Below are positions 35,723 through 43,781 of a stretch of 64,000 bases of DNA, piece by piece (within the stretch, counting starts at the first letter, position 1; each line of letters starts with the position of its first letter). Under the pieces are notes generated by a model, which was not told the origin of the DNA, did no database searches, and saw only the letters and a program-made list of their open reading frames with translations. The translations under genes were made by a program, and so were the position numbers. Source of the stretch: Labedaea rhizosphaerae (GTDB taxonomy: Bacteria > Actinomycetota > Actinomycetes > Mycobacteriales > Pseudonocardiaceae); the NCBI RefSeq assembly GCF_004362825.1, contig NZ_SNXZ01000001.1, forward strand, positions 1,426,001-1,490,000, read 5' to 3'.

Positions 35723-36364
35723 TCAACCCACGATGCGGTGCAGCAGCGCGGAGGTGTGCGGCTGCAGTTCCTGGCCCACCATGGCGCGCTCCTCGACGTA
35801 TGCGAGGTCGCCGTTGTTCACCAGGCCGTAGAGGCGCTTGGCGGCCTGGACGTCCTTGGCGCTCTCGGTGCGCACCACGGCGTCGGTCTGGAACTCCCAG
35901 GACGTCTGGGTGCGTGGCGAGCCGTAGAAGATCTCCATGACGCCGGTGGCGTGCGTGAGCAGCACCTCGACGGTGTCGTCGGCGCGCGGGCGCCACCAGC
36001 CGACCTCGCGGGCGGCCGGACGGATCACGTTGCCGTCGTCGTCGAGCAGCCAGGCGCGTGCCTCGTAGTACAGGAACGCGCGGCCGTCGTGGGCGAACGT
36101 GACCTGCTGGCCGAACTTGCGCGGCTCGATGGTCGGGTAGACCACCTCGCCCTGGCCACGCCACACGCCGACCAGCGGCAGCAGGGCCAGGCAGGCGTCG
36201 TCGAGGTTCGGGCCTTGGCGCAGGTTCGCCGTGTCACCGGGGATCGGCATGTCGTCGAACTGCGGCAGGTTGCGGCCCCGGGTGCTCTCGGCCCGCTCGG
36301 CCGCCGCGCGCAACGCGGCGTCACCGCTGCCCGGCACGGGGTTCTGGTCGTCTTGTTCCGTCAT
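35723..36364 (-). CDS. Nitrobindin-like heme-binding (FABP-like) protein
   Basis: 213 aa from an ATG overlapping the stop of a small upstream reading frame. VGVWRGQGEVVYP near residue 66 matches the nitrobindin GxWxGxG motif, and the C-terminal HTSALLHR contains the candidate proximal heme His. Actinobacterial relatives bind ferric heme and isomerise peroxynitrite. The mycobacterial counterpart is also encoded between pabC and sseC. Confidence 0.9.
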   Translation of the reverse strand: MTEQDDQNPVPGSGDAALRAAAERAESTRGRNLPQFDDMPIPGDTANLRQGPNLDDACLALLPLVGVWRGQGEVVYPTIEPRKFGQQVTFAHDGRAFLYYEARAWLLDDDGNVIRPAAREVGWWRPRADDTVEVLLTHATGVMEIFYGSPRTQTSWEFQTDAVVRTESAKDVQAAKRLYGLVNNGDLAYVEERAMVGQELQPHTSALLHRIVG

Positions 36365-36459
36365 CGCTGCCCCGGGTAGAGCCGGTGGACCGCGGCGACG
36401 GCGAACCAGACCGCGGCCACCGCGAGCACGATCAGACCGACCGTGAAGAACAGTTCCAC
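36361..36459 (-). CDS. Predicted 32-aa single-span membrane protein
   Basis: The GTG frame encodes an N-terminal ELFFTVGLIVLAVAAVWFAV segment followed by AAVHRLYPGQR: one hydrophobic helix and a short basic tail. The stop overlaps the nitrobindin ATG (ATGA), typical of translational coupling. No ribosome site is seen, but TATCCT ends 6 bases before the GTG, which suits a leaderless transcript. Without the conserved overlap this could be a chance frame. Confidence 0.55.
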   Translation of the reverse strand: MELFFTVGLIVLAVAAVWFAVAAVHRLYPGQR

Positions 36460-36509
36460 TCGGGCAGGATAACCAGCGGGATCCAGCCGGATGAGGGGAC
36501 GTCGGTGAC

Positions 36510-36806
36510 ATGGCGCAGTGGGCGGTCTTGATCGAGCAGAACACCCGGGTCGGCGACCACGACTCGTGGGTGGTGGACGAGGGGCACAAGGTGGCGGACC
36601 GGGAAACCGGGCTCGAACTGGTGGAAGAGTTGATGCTCAGCCACCACCCGGGCCGGTTCATGACCGACGAGGTCGGACGGTCGGTGTTCAAGGTGTCCGA
36701 CTCGGAGTGGCTGGTCGTGGTGGAGGGGCGCTGGCGGGAGAAGGCCAGCTTCCGGCTGACCCTCGCCGAGCACGTCGGCGACTTCACCGCCCCGAGGCCC
36801 CTCTGA
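36510..36806 (+). CDS. Small conserved protein of unknown function
   Basis: 98 aa, starts MAQWAVLIEQNTRVGDHDSW and ends with a beta-rich half (WLVVVEGRWREKASFRLTLAEHVG). No signal peptide or metal motif. It is divergent from the nitrobindin unit with about 50 bases between. Family not recognised. It is followed by a strong terminator. Confidence 0.75.
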   Translation: MAQWAVLIEQNTRVGDHDSWVVDEGHKVADRETGLELVEELMLSHHPGRFMTDEVGRSVFKVSDSEWLVVVEGRWREKASFRLTLAEHVGDFTAPRPL

Positions 36807-36850
36807 GCACATCCGTGCCGTCCCGGTCGCCCGGTCCCGCACCGTGATGC

Positions 36851-36886
36851 ACGAAAGCGGGACCCCGCAAGGGGTCCCGCTTTCGT
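36851..36886. terminator. Strong bidirectional hairpin terminator
   Basis: A perfect 16-bp inverted repeat (ACGAAAGCGGGACCCC and its complement) closes a GCAA tetraloop. It lies between two convergent genes: 45 bases after the 98-aa gene and 11 bases before the end of the sseC gene. Confidence 0.9.
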
Positions 36887-36896
36887 GGAAACGAAC

Positions 36897-37205
36897 TCAG
36901 CCGACGGTGATCGGCACCTGGTGCACGCCCGGGCCGGGCGCGGTCACCGAAGCCTCGCCGTTGCCCGTGCGGTGCAGCGCGCGCACCGTCCAGTCGCCGG
37001 GCGCGGCGAAGAAGCGGAAGTCGCCGTCGGCGGACGAGACGACCTCGGCGGTGAACTCGCCGGTCGAGTCGAGCAGGCGCACGTACGCACCGCCGACCGG
37101 CGCGTCACCGGCGAGGACCCGGCCCTGGAGCACGGTCTCCTTCTCGGTGTCCACGCTCGCGGGCAGCGCGCCGCCCTGTTCGGGTGCGGCACAGGAATCG
37201 GTCAT
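36897..37205 (-). CDS. sseC: SseC-like protein (DUF1416)
   Basis: 102 aa. QGRVLAGDAPVGGAYVRLLDS and FRFFAAPGDWTVRALH indicate a carboxypeptidase-regulatory-like beta-sandwich. It matches DUF1416/SseC, encoded right after the thiosulfate sulfurtransferase gene in mycobacteria as here (13 bases apart). It is thought to act in sulfur metabolism; biochemical role unknown. Confidence 0.88.
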   Translation of the reverse strand: MTDSCAAPEQGGALPASVDTEKETVLQGRVLAGDAPVGGAYVRLLDSTGEFTAEVVSSADGDFRFFAAPGDWTVRALHRTGNGEASVTAPGPGVHQVPITVG

Positions 37206-37218
37206 GGGAACCCCTCCT

Positions 37219-38052
37219 TCAGGCGCCGGTCTCGACCGGCACGCCGACCAGCGAGCCGTACTCGGTCCAGGAACCGTCGTAGTTCTTCACGTCGGAGTAG
37301 CCGAGCAGCTCGTGCAGGGCGAACCAGGTGTGCGACGAGCGCTCACCGATGCGGCAGTACGCAATGGTCGCCTTGCCCTCGTCGAGACCCGCGCCCTTGT
37401 ACAGCTCGCGGAGCTCGTCGTCGCTGCGGAACGTGCCGTCCTCGTTGGCCGCCTTGCTCCACGGCACGTTGAGCGCGGTCGGGATGTGCCCGGCCCGCTG
37501 CGCCTGCTCCTGCGGCAGGTGCGCCGGCGCGAGGAGCTTGCCGGAGAACTCGTCGGGCGAGCGGACGTCCACGAGGTTCTTGGCGTTGATGGCCTCGACG
37601 ACCTCGTCGCGGAACGCGCGGATGGCGAGGTCCTGCTCCTGCGCGGTGTAGGTCGTCTCCTCGCGGGTGACGGCGTCGGTCGAGAGCGGGCGGCCGTCGA
37701 GCTCCCACTTCTTGCGGCCGCCGTCGAGCAGCTTGACCGCGTCGTGGCCGTAGAGCTTGAAGTACCAGTACGCGTACGCGGCGAACCAGTTGTTGTTGCC
37801 GCCGTAGAGGATCACGGTGTCCTCGTTGGCGATTCCCTTGGCGGACAACAGCTTCTCGAAGCCGGCGCGGTCGACGAAGTCGCGGCGCACCGGGTCCTGG
37901 AGCTCGGTCTTCCAGTCGATCTTCACCGCGCCGGGGATGTGGCCGGTGTCGTAGGCGCTGGTGTCCTCGTCCACCTCGACGAAGACCACGCCCGGGGCCT
38001 CCAGGTTCTCTTCGGCCCACTGGGCCGACACGAGCACGGATTCGCGGCTCAT
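37219..38052 (-). CDS. Thiosulfate sulfurtransferase (two-domain rhodanese, CysA type)
   Basis: 277 aa. Two rhodanese domains: an N-terminal inactive-type domain (~1-125, with YGGNNNWFAAYAYWYF) and a C-terminal domain with catalytic Cys233 in AYCRIGERSSHTWF. It transfers sulfane sulfur from thiosulfate. It belongs to the unit leader peptide-DUF4395-this gene-sseC, so its expression is probably cysteine-responsive. Confidence 0.93.
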   Translation of the reverse strand: MSRESVLVSAQWAEENLEAPGVVFVEVDEDTSAYDTGHIPGAVKIDWKTELQDPVRRDFVDRAGFEKLLSAKGIANEDTVILYGGNNNWFAAYAYWYFKLYGHDAVKLLDGGRKKWELDGRPLSTDAVTREETTYTAQEQDLAIRAFRDEVVEAINAKNLVDVRSPDEFSGKLLAPAHLPQEQAQRAGHIPTALNVPWSKAANEDGTFRSDDELRELYKGAGLDEGKATIAYCRIGERSSHTWFALHELLGYSDVKNYDGSWTEYGSLVGVPVETGA

Positions 38053-38080
38053 CGAGTGATTCTCCCTTTGTCTTTGCGGG

Positions 38081-38509
38081 TTATCGGTTGCTTGGCGCCA
38101 GCCGCTGCAGGAGCAGGTAGCTCTCGCAGCCCAGGCAGAATCCGAACGCGGCGTTGAGCAGGGCGGCGACCAGCGCGAACGCGGTCGCGACCAGGCCGAG
38201 GGCGGGGATGGCGAGGACGAAGCCCGCGGTGCCGATCACGGCGAAGCCGAAGCCGACGGCCTGGGCGAAACGCAGTGGTGCGGCGTCCTCGCGTTCGTCG
38301 GTCGGCCCGAGGCGGGGCGCCACGAGCTTGCGGTAGAGGACCGAGTAGGGCGCCTGCTTGAGCCCGACGAACGCGCCGATGCCGAACACCACGGCCTGCG
38401 CGGCGAGCAGCGGCCACCAGCCGGTGGCCAGCACGACCGCCAGCACGGCGGTGGTCAGCCAGGCCGCGAACCGCGGTCCGCGCGGATCTACCGGTGCGCC
38501 TTCGAACAT
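38081..38509 (-). CDS. DUF4395 family membrane protein
   Basis: 142 aa with about four membrane segments (VDPRGPRFAAWLTTAVLAVV ... WWPLLAAQAVVFGIGAFVG ... FGFAVIGTAGFVL ... ALGLVATAFALVAAL) and a C-terminal CLGCE dithiol. DUF4395 genes commonly precede rhodanese or thioredoxin genes. It could export or import a sulfur compound or move electrons across the membrane; unproven. Confidence 0.87.
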   Translation of the reverse strand: MFEGAPVDPRGPRFAAWLTTAVLAVVLATGWWPLLAAQAVVFGIGAFVGLKQAPYSVLYRKLVAPRLGPTDEREDAAPLRFAQAVGFGFAVIGTAGFVLAIPALGLVATAFALVAALLNAAFGFCLGCESYLLLQRLAPSNR

Positions 38510-38581
38510 GGGGGTGCCTTCCTGCGTCGGGACCTGGGAGTCCTGCGACCGGGGGCGGCGGTGTTCGCGCTCAGACCCCGG

Positions 38582-38659
38582 TCATGACGAGGGCCGACAC
38601 AAGCTCGAGTGCACGCGGCAGAGGTCCACCGCGCGGCGCTTGGTCAGCAAGGTGTGCAC
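38582..38659 (-). CDS. Putative cysteine-responsive leader peptide
   Basis: 25 codons: V/M-HTLLTKRRAVDLCRVHS then SLCRPSS, stop TGA. The RRAVDLCRV core followed by a second Cys (Cys14, Cys21) matches the actinobacterial leader peptides found upstream of sulfur-assimilation operons, which sense Cys-tRNA supply by ribosome stalling. It lies 72 bases before the DUF4395-rhodanese-sseC unit. TAAACT, 7 bases before the GTG, is a likely -10 of a leaderless transcript. It is too short for ordinary gene callers. Confidence 0.8.
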   Translation of the reverse strand: MHTLLTKRRAVDLCRVHSSLCRPSS

Positions 38660-38734
38660 GGGCCCGAGTTTACGCAGGTTCTCTGGGCCTGAGATAAATG
38701 TCCGGACTATGAGATACCCGTGGTCAAAGCCCGT

Positions 38735-39145
38735 TCAGCGCAGGTGGGGACGCAGGTTCTGGAGCAGTTCGTCGCGCTCGGGCACGCCGCCGACCCGCAG
38801 GAGCTCGGTGCCGTCCGCGCCGACCGCGAGCGTGGTCGGGGTGGACAGCACGGACACCTGCTTGGCCAGCTCCGGCTGGTCGGTCAAGTCGATCTCGGCG
38901 TAGGCGATGCCGTCGGTGTGCTCGGCGAGCTCACGCAGGACCGGCCGGGTGTACTTGCAGTTCGCGCAGAACTGTGTGGTGAACATGACCAGCGTGACGT
39001 CGCCGTCCAGCACGGCGAGCACCTCGGCCGGCAGTGCGGCGGAGTCCTTCGCCACGCGCACCTTGCCATTGCGGGCGCGAAGCACCAGCCCGGCCGCGAT
39101 CGCGACGACGACCGCGGCGGCCAGCACCCACAGCCCGGTACTCAT
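38735..39145 (-). CDS. Membrane-anchored thioredoxin-family protein
   Basis: 136 aa. One N-terminal membrane anchor (~4-24), then a thioredoxin fold with active site FCANCKYTRP (CxxC at about 60-63) and the cis-Pro in LSTPTTLAVG. The mycobacterial equivalent at this position is called thiX. The ATG overlaps the LmeA-like stop by 4 bases. The fold probably faces the cytosol or the outside depending on anchor orientation; unclear. Confidence 0.9.
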   Translation of the reverse strand: MSTGLWVLAAAVVVAIAAGLVLRARNGKVRVAKDSAALPAEVLAVLDGDVTLVMFTTQFCANCKYTRPVLRELAEHTDGIAYAEIDLTDQPELAKQVSVLSTPTTLAVGADGTELLRVGGVPERDELLQNLRPHLR

Positions 39146-39999
39146 CCCTTCGACAAGGTGATGTTGTCGGCCTCACCCTGCACCGCGAGCGCGCCGTCCT
39201 CGACGAACACCCCGGTCGGGCGCACCTTGAACGGCAGGACGCCGGGGTCGACGGTGACCGCGAACCGGCTGAGGATCTGCTGCTGGATGCTGCCCGCGAT
39301 CGGGCCGTTGAGCACGGAGTTGCGCACGTCCACGCTCTTCGGCACGACGGTCATCTTGCCGCCGTCGCCGAGCTGGATCTGGCCGCTGACGCAGATGTCG
39401 GTGTCCTGACCGGCGAACGCGACCGTGCCGCAGAGCTTCACGCCCGCGCTCTTGCCCGGCCGGTCGGCGCTGGCGCTGGAACCTTCGACCGGCTCGATGG
39501 TCAGGTCGCTCACCGCGCCGAGGCCGGGCACGTCCTTGGCCTGCACCGCGCGGTTCAGGTCGGCGGCCTTCACCTTCACCTGGCCGGTCACGTGGTCGAC
39601 GGTGATCGAGCCACCGCCCCCGCCGATCAGGTCGAACAGCTTGGGCGCGTGCACGCCGGTCAGGTCGGCGTGGATGGCGAGGTCCTGCAGGGTGTCCTGC
39701 ACCGGCACGCCGTCGGCGTCGACGGTCACGTGGTCGTAGTCGCCGGAGAGCGCCTGGGTCAGGAACGGGAAGCCGTGCACGGTCACCGACGGGTCGTCGG
39801 TGAGGTCCAGCTGCTCGCGGGCCTTCTTGGACACCTGGTACTCGAAGATCGCGGCCGCGCCGAAGTCGGCGGCGATCAGCAGCGCGAGCAGGATCACCAG
39901 CGGGATCACGAGCCTGCGGATGATCTTCGATCGTGTGCTGCGCTGCGGCCTGCCGGTACGCATCGCGCCTGCCACGCCGACCCCACCTGTCACCGTCAT
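39142..39999 (-). CDS. LmeA-like DUF2993 phospholipid-binding protein
   Basis: 285 aa from an ATG that overlaps the hydrolase stop by 4 bases. Basic N-terminus, one membrane anchor (about 31-55), then the DUF2993 domain (VTVHGFPFLTQALSGDYDHV ... GVLPFKVRPTGVFVEDGALA). In M. tuberculosis, LmeA is a periplasmic phospholipid-binding protein needed for lipomannan elongation; gene order around glnR is the same. A similar envelope-lipid role is likely. Confidence 0.88.
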   Translation of the reverse strand: MTVTGGVGVAGAMRTGRPQRSTRSKIIRRLVIPLVILLALLIAADFGAAAIFEYQVSKKAREQLDLTDDPSVTVHGFPFLTQALSGDYDHVTVDADGVPVQDTLQDLAIHADLTGVHAPKLFDLIGGGGGSITVDHVTGQVKVKAADLNRAVQAKDVPGLGAVSDLTIEPVEGSSASADRPGKSAGVKLCGTVAFAGQDTDICVSGQIQLGDGGKMTVVPKSVDVRNSVLNGPIAGSIQQQILSRFAVTVDPGVLPFKVRPTGVFVEDGALAVQGEADNITLSKG

Positions 40000-40769
40000 G
40001 CCGCCCGTTCCGCTCCGTTCGCCTTCGCCGCGAGCCACTCACCCAGCTGGTCGACCAACTCCGGTGTCATGGCCGTTTCCGCGTGCCGCATACCTGGACG
40101 CAGCCACAGCTCTGCGGTTGCCCCGGCTGCCGCGTGGAGAACCATCGCGTGCTCGGCCGGGAGGTAATGATCCTCGGCGCCGTGCACCAGCAGCAGCGGG
40201 GTCGGGCCGATGCGCTCGACCACCTCGACCGGGCTGGCCGGCAAGCCCCGCTGCAAGGGCCGGGCGAGCCGAACCCTCACTGTACGCAGCAGCGCGCGAC
40301 CCTGGGGACGCTCCGCCAACCAGTACAAGGTGCGCATCGCCCTGGTCTGCCGGACCCACCAGCGGCTCGGCGAACTCACCGACACCACGGCGTCGGGCCG
40401 GTCTTCGCCGGTGGCGCTCGCCGCCTGCAGCAGTGCGACCGTGCCGCCCATCGAGAACCCGAGCCCATCGAACCTGGGCGTGCCGACCGGGCCGGGCCCG
40501 ACCGCGCGGGCCAGCCGCACGGCAGCGGTCAGGTCGTGCACCTCGTCGGGGCCCGCCGTACAGCGCCCGCCGGAGCGGCCGTGGCCGCGGAAATCGAAAG
40601 CGATCACCGTGTGCCGCAAGGCAAGGCGCCGTAACACACGATTCACAAATGATTTCGAGACGTGGTTGGTGAATCCGTGACCGACGACAATCGCCACCTC
40701 GGCGGGGGATTTACCTGGCTGTAACACCACCCCGTGCAGCCGCACGTCATCATCGGTACGGCAGGTCAC
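39996..40769 (-). CDS. Alpha/beta hydrolase (lysophospholipase-like)
   Basis: 257 aa from [17 protein letters not shown] (oxyanion region), nucleophile elbow [12 protein letters not shown] and [13 protein letters not shown] with the acid residue, plus a terminal GMRHAE His, give a full catalytic triad. It is first in a three-gene unit with the LmeA-like and thioredoxin genes, each overlapping by 4 bases, and divergent from glnR. Substrate unknown; a lipid or ester of the envelope is plausible. Confidence 0.85.
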   Translation of the reverse strand: MTCRTDDDVRLHGVVLQPGKSPAEVAIVVGHGFTNHVSKSFVNRVLRRLALRHTVIAFDFRGHGRSGGRCTAGPDEVHDLTAAVRLARAVGPGPVGTPRFDGLGFSMGGTVALLQAASATGEDRPDAVVSVSSPSRWWVRQTRAMRTLYWLAERPQGRALLRTVRVRLARPLQRGLPASPVEVVERIGPTPLLLVHGAEDHYLPAEHAMVLHAAAGATAELWLRPGMRHAETAMTPELVDQLGEWLAAKANGAERAA

Positions 40770-40865
40770 GCGTGTGACGTGCCCGGCACGAGCAGGACAT
40801 TTGCGCGGCACTTTCGTTATTCTCCTCGCAACCTCGTCGCAGTTGCAGAGAGGCGGTACCGGCGC

Positions 40866-41612
40866 ATGAGCCTTGATCTTCTCCTCCTTACCGCGGACCC
40901 GCGGCCGGGCTCGGTGCTGCCCTCGTTGATGTTGCTGCCGCACAGCGTGCGGACGCAGGCACCCGAGGTCACCGCGCTGCTGGAGTCGGGCAACCGCGAC
41001 GCCGTGCTGGTCGACGCGCGCCTCGACCTCGCCGCCGCGAAGAGCCTCTGCCGCCTGCTCAAGAGCGGCGGGGACGACGTGCCGGTGATCGCCGTGGTGA
41101 ACGAGGGCGGCCTCGTCGCGGTCACCGCGGAGTGGCGTGTCGACGAGATCCTGCTGCCCACCGCGGGCCCCGCCGAGCTCGACGCGCGGCTGCGGCTGCT
41201 CACCTCGCGCAACCCCGCCGGTCCGGCCGGCGTGGACGGCGCGCTGCGCCTGGGCGAGCTGGTGATCGACGAGGCGACCTACATGGCGCGGCTGCGCGGC
41301 CGCCCGCTCGACCTGACCTACAAGGAGTTCGAGCTGCTCAAGTACCTCGCGCAGCACGCGGGCCGGGTGTTCACCCGCGCCCAGCTGCTGCAGGAGGTCT
41401 GGGGCTACGACTTCTTCGGCGGCACGCGCACCGTGGACGTACACGTCCGGCGGCTGCGCGCGAAGCTCGGCACCGAGCACGAGCAGCTGATCGGCACCGT
41501 GCGCAACGTCGGTTACAAGTTCGTTCAGCCGGCCAAGCAGCGCACGCACGGCGACAACCGCGGCGACGACAGGGCTGACCACCGCAGCCTGGCGGGATCA
41601 CGACGGGACTGA
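40866..41612 (+). CDS. glnR: GlnR, OmpR-family global nitrogen regulator
   Basis: 248 aa from ATG with GAGAGG upstream. Receiver-like domain (~1-110, [15 protein letters not shown]), then a winged helix ([55 protein letters not shown]). No histidine kinase gene is adjacent, so it is an orphan regulator. Sequence and position beside mshD and pst fit GlnR of actinomycetes, which controls nitrogen assimilation genes. The C-terminal tail is short and charged. Confidence 0.9.
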   Translation: MSLDLLLLTADPRPGSVLPSLMLLPHSVRTQAPEVTALLESGNRDAVLVDARLDLAAAKSLCRLLKSGGDDVPVIAVVNEGGLVAVTAEWRVDEILLPTAGPAELDARLRLLTSRNPAGPAGVDGALRLGELVIDEATYMARLRGRPLDLTYKEFELLKYLAQHAGRVFTRAQLLQEVWGYDFFGGTRTVDVHVRRLRAKLGTEHEQLIGTVRNVGYKFVQPAKQRTHGDNRGDDRADHRSLAGSRRD

Positions 41613-41639
41613 CCGGCCGGCGCGGGTAGCGTTTGACGC

Positions 41640-42506
41640 ATGTCGCTGCGCTGGACCGACTCGCCTGATCCGGATCGACTGGGCGCGTTGCTCGCGGCTG
41701 TGCGCGCCGCGGACGGCCAGCCCGACGGCACCGGCACCGAGCTGCTGCGCGAGTACCAGGGCGGCGAGCACCTCGAACTCCTCGCCGGCGACACCCTCGT
41801 TGGGTACGCGCACGTCGCGCCTGACGGTGACGCGTTCGGCAACGCCGTCGTCGAACTGCTCGTGCACCCCGAGCACCGGCGGGCCGGGCACGGCGGCGAG
41901 CTGGTCTCGGCCGTGCTCGAGCACATCGACGGCCCGGCCCGGTTCTGGTCGCATGCCAACCACCCCGCCGCCGCGGCGCTCGCCACCCGCTTCGGCCTGC
42001 GCAAGGTGCGTGAGCTGCTGAAGATGCGCGCGGAGGTCCAGGACTGGCCCGAGCCCAAGTGGCCCGAAGGCGTCCACGTGCGGACGTTCCGGCCGGGCGC
42101 CGACGAGGCCGGCATGGTCGCCGTCAACGCCCGCGCGTTCGACTGGCACCCGGAGCAGGGCCGGCTCACGGTGTCCGACGTGGTGGCGACGGAGCGTGAG
42201 GCCTGGTTCGACCCCGAGGGCTTCTTCCTCGCCGTGGACGACCAGGACGAACCGGTCGGTTTCCACTGGACCAAGATCCACCCGGACGGCGTCGGCGAGG
42301 TCTACGTCGTCGGGGTCGACCCGGCCGCGCAGGGCGGCGGCCTGGGCCGGGCGCTGACCGCCGTGGGGCTGCGGCACCTGCGGGCGGCCGGGGCCCCGGC
42401 CGTCATCCTCTACGTGGAGTCGGACAACAAGGCCGCGTTGCGGTTGTATCGCGCTTTGGGGTTCGTCGAGGAGAGCGTGGGCGTCCAGTACGCCACGTCC
42501 GGGTGA
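41640..42506 (+). CDS. mshD: Mycothiol synthase
   Basis: 288 aa with two GNAT domains: N-terminal (~45-135, VELLVHPEHRRAGHGGELVS) and C-terminal (~150-285, VYVVGVDPAAQGGGLGRALT, the active acetyl-CoA-binding half). It acetylates Cys-GlcN-Ins, the last step of mycothiol synthesis. It is 27 bases behind glnR and followed by the PHO-box-bearing pst promoter. Confidence 0.95.
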   Translation: MSLRWTDSPDPDRLGALLAAVRAADGQPDGTGTELLREYQGGEHLELLAGDTLVGYAHVAPDGDAFGNAVVELLVHPEHRRAGHGGELVSAVLEHIDGPARFWSHANHPAAAALATRFGLRKVRELLKMRAEVQDWPEPKWPEGVHVRTFRPGADEAGMVAVNARAFDWHPEQGRLTVSDVVATEREAWFDPEGFFLAVDDQDEPVGFHWTKIHPDGVGEVYVVGVDPAAQGGGLGRALTAVGLRHLRAAGAPAVILYVESDNKAALRLYRALGFVEESVGVQYATSG

Positions 42507-42538
42507 CCATCGAGTCGCGATCGTCACAGTCCGTGCAT

Positions 42539-42560
42539 GTTCACCCTGCGTTCATCTGGA
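42539..42560 (+). promoter_or_regulatory. PHO box (PhoP-binding site) upstream of pstS
   Basis: Two adjacent 11-bp direct-repeat units, GTTCACCCTGC and GTTCATCTGGA, fit the actinomycete PHO-box pattern of two GTTCACC-type 11-mers. It lies about 80 bases before the pstS start and predicts phosphate-starvation induction of pstSCAB by PhoR-PhoP. Confidence 0.8.
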
Positions 42561-42640
42561 CAGGGTCGACTGTCAACCGTGCCTGCCTACCGTCCCGGTC
42601 GAGCGGCGAATGACGCCCGCGACCCTTGGTGGAGGACTAC

Positions 42641-43774
42641 GTGAAGATCAACCGGCACGCATCCGTGCTCGGGGCTGTGCTCGCGGCGGGCGCGTTGGTG
42701 CTCAGCGCGTGCGGCAGTGACAACAACACGGCCGGCGGCTCGACCAGCGGCGCCGGCGCACCGGCACCGACCGGCACGGCCCAGGTCGACTGCGGCGGCA
42801 AGAAGGCTCTGACGGCGGAAGGCTCCACGGCCCAGAAGGGCGCCATGGAAGCCTTCATCGCGGCCTACGGGCAGAAGTGCCAGGGCTACCAGCTCGCCTA
42901 CAACCCGACCGGCTCGGGCAACGGCGTCAAGAACTTCACCGGTGGCCAGGTCGACTTCGGCGGCTCGGACTCGGCGCTGAAGAAGGACAAGGGCGAGGTC
43001 GACGCGGCCGCCAAGCGCTGCAAGGGCAACCCGGCCTGGAACCTGCCGCTGGTGTTCGGTCCCGTCGCGATCGTCTACAACAACAAGGACGCGCAGGAGC
43101 TGACCCTCACCGGTGAGCTGGCGGCCAAGATCTTCAGCGGCGCGATCACCGACTGGAGCGACCCGGCCATCGCCGCGGCCAACGGCGGCAAGGCCCTGCC
43201 GGCCAAGAAGATCACCGTGGTCTTCCGCGCCGACGAGTCCGGCACCACCGACAACTTCCAGAAGTACCTGTCCGCCGCCGGCAAGGGCGCGTGGACCAAG
43301 GACGCGGGCAAGAAGTTCAACGGTGGCGTCGGCCAGGGCGCGCAGGGCTCGGCCGGGGTCGCCGACGCCGTCGCCGCCGGTGACGGCGCGATCGCCTACG
43401 CCGAGTGGTCCTACGCCCAGGACAAGAACCTGGCGATGGCCAAGATCGACAGCGGCTCCGGCCCGGTCGAGCTGAACGCCCAGACCGCGGGCGTCGCGAT
43501 CCAGAGCGCCAAGGTCAAGGGCACAGGCAACGACCTTGAGCTCGACCTCAAGTCCCTCTACTCGAGCAACACCCCGGGGGCCTACCCGCTGGTGCTGGCG
43601 ACCTACGAGATCGTCTGCTCGAAGGGCTACGACGCCGACACCGCCAAGGCGGTCAAGGCCTTCCTGACCGTCGCCGCGACCGACGCCCAGGGCCAGCTGC
43701 AGGAGGCCGGTTACGTGCCGCTGCCCAACCAGTTCCAGAGCAAGCTGCTGACCGCCATCCAGGCGATCAGCTGA
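42641..43774 (+). CDS. pstS: Phosphate ABC transporter substrate-binding lipoprotein PstS
   Basis: 377 aa from GTG with GGTGGAGG upstream. Signal peptide with lipobox LSAC (Cys about 24). Phosphate-binding motifs: AEGSTAQKGAM, YNPTGSGNGVKNF, FGGSDSAL and FRADESGTTDNFQKYL. It captures inorganic phosphate at the outer face for PstCAB. Confidence 0.96.
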   Translation: MKINRHASVLGAVLAAGALVLSACGSDNNTAGGSTSGAGAPAPTGTAQVDCGGKKALTAEGSTAQKGAMEAFIAAYGQKCQGYQLAYNPTGSGNGVKNFTGGQVDFGGSDSALKKDKGEVDAAAKRCKGNPAWNLPLVFGPVAIVYNNKDAQELTLTGELAAKIFSGAITDWSDPAIAAANGGKALPAKKITVVFRADESGTTDNFQKYLSAAGKGAWTKDAGKKFNGGVGQGAQGSAGVADAVAAGDGAIAYAEWSYAQDKNLAMAKIDSGSGPVELNAQTAGVAIQSAKVKGTGNDLELDLKSLYSSNTPGAYPLVLATYEIVCSKGYDADTAKAVKAFLTVAATDAQGQLQEAGYVPLPNQFQSKLLTAIQAIS

Positions 43775-43781
43775 GACAATC

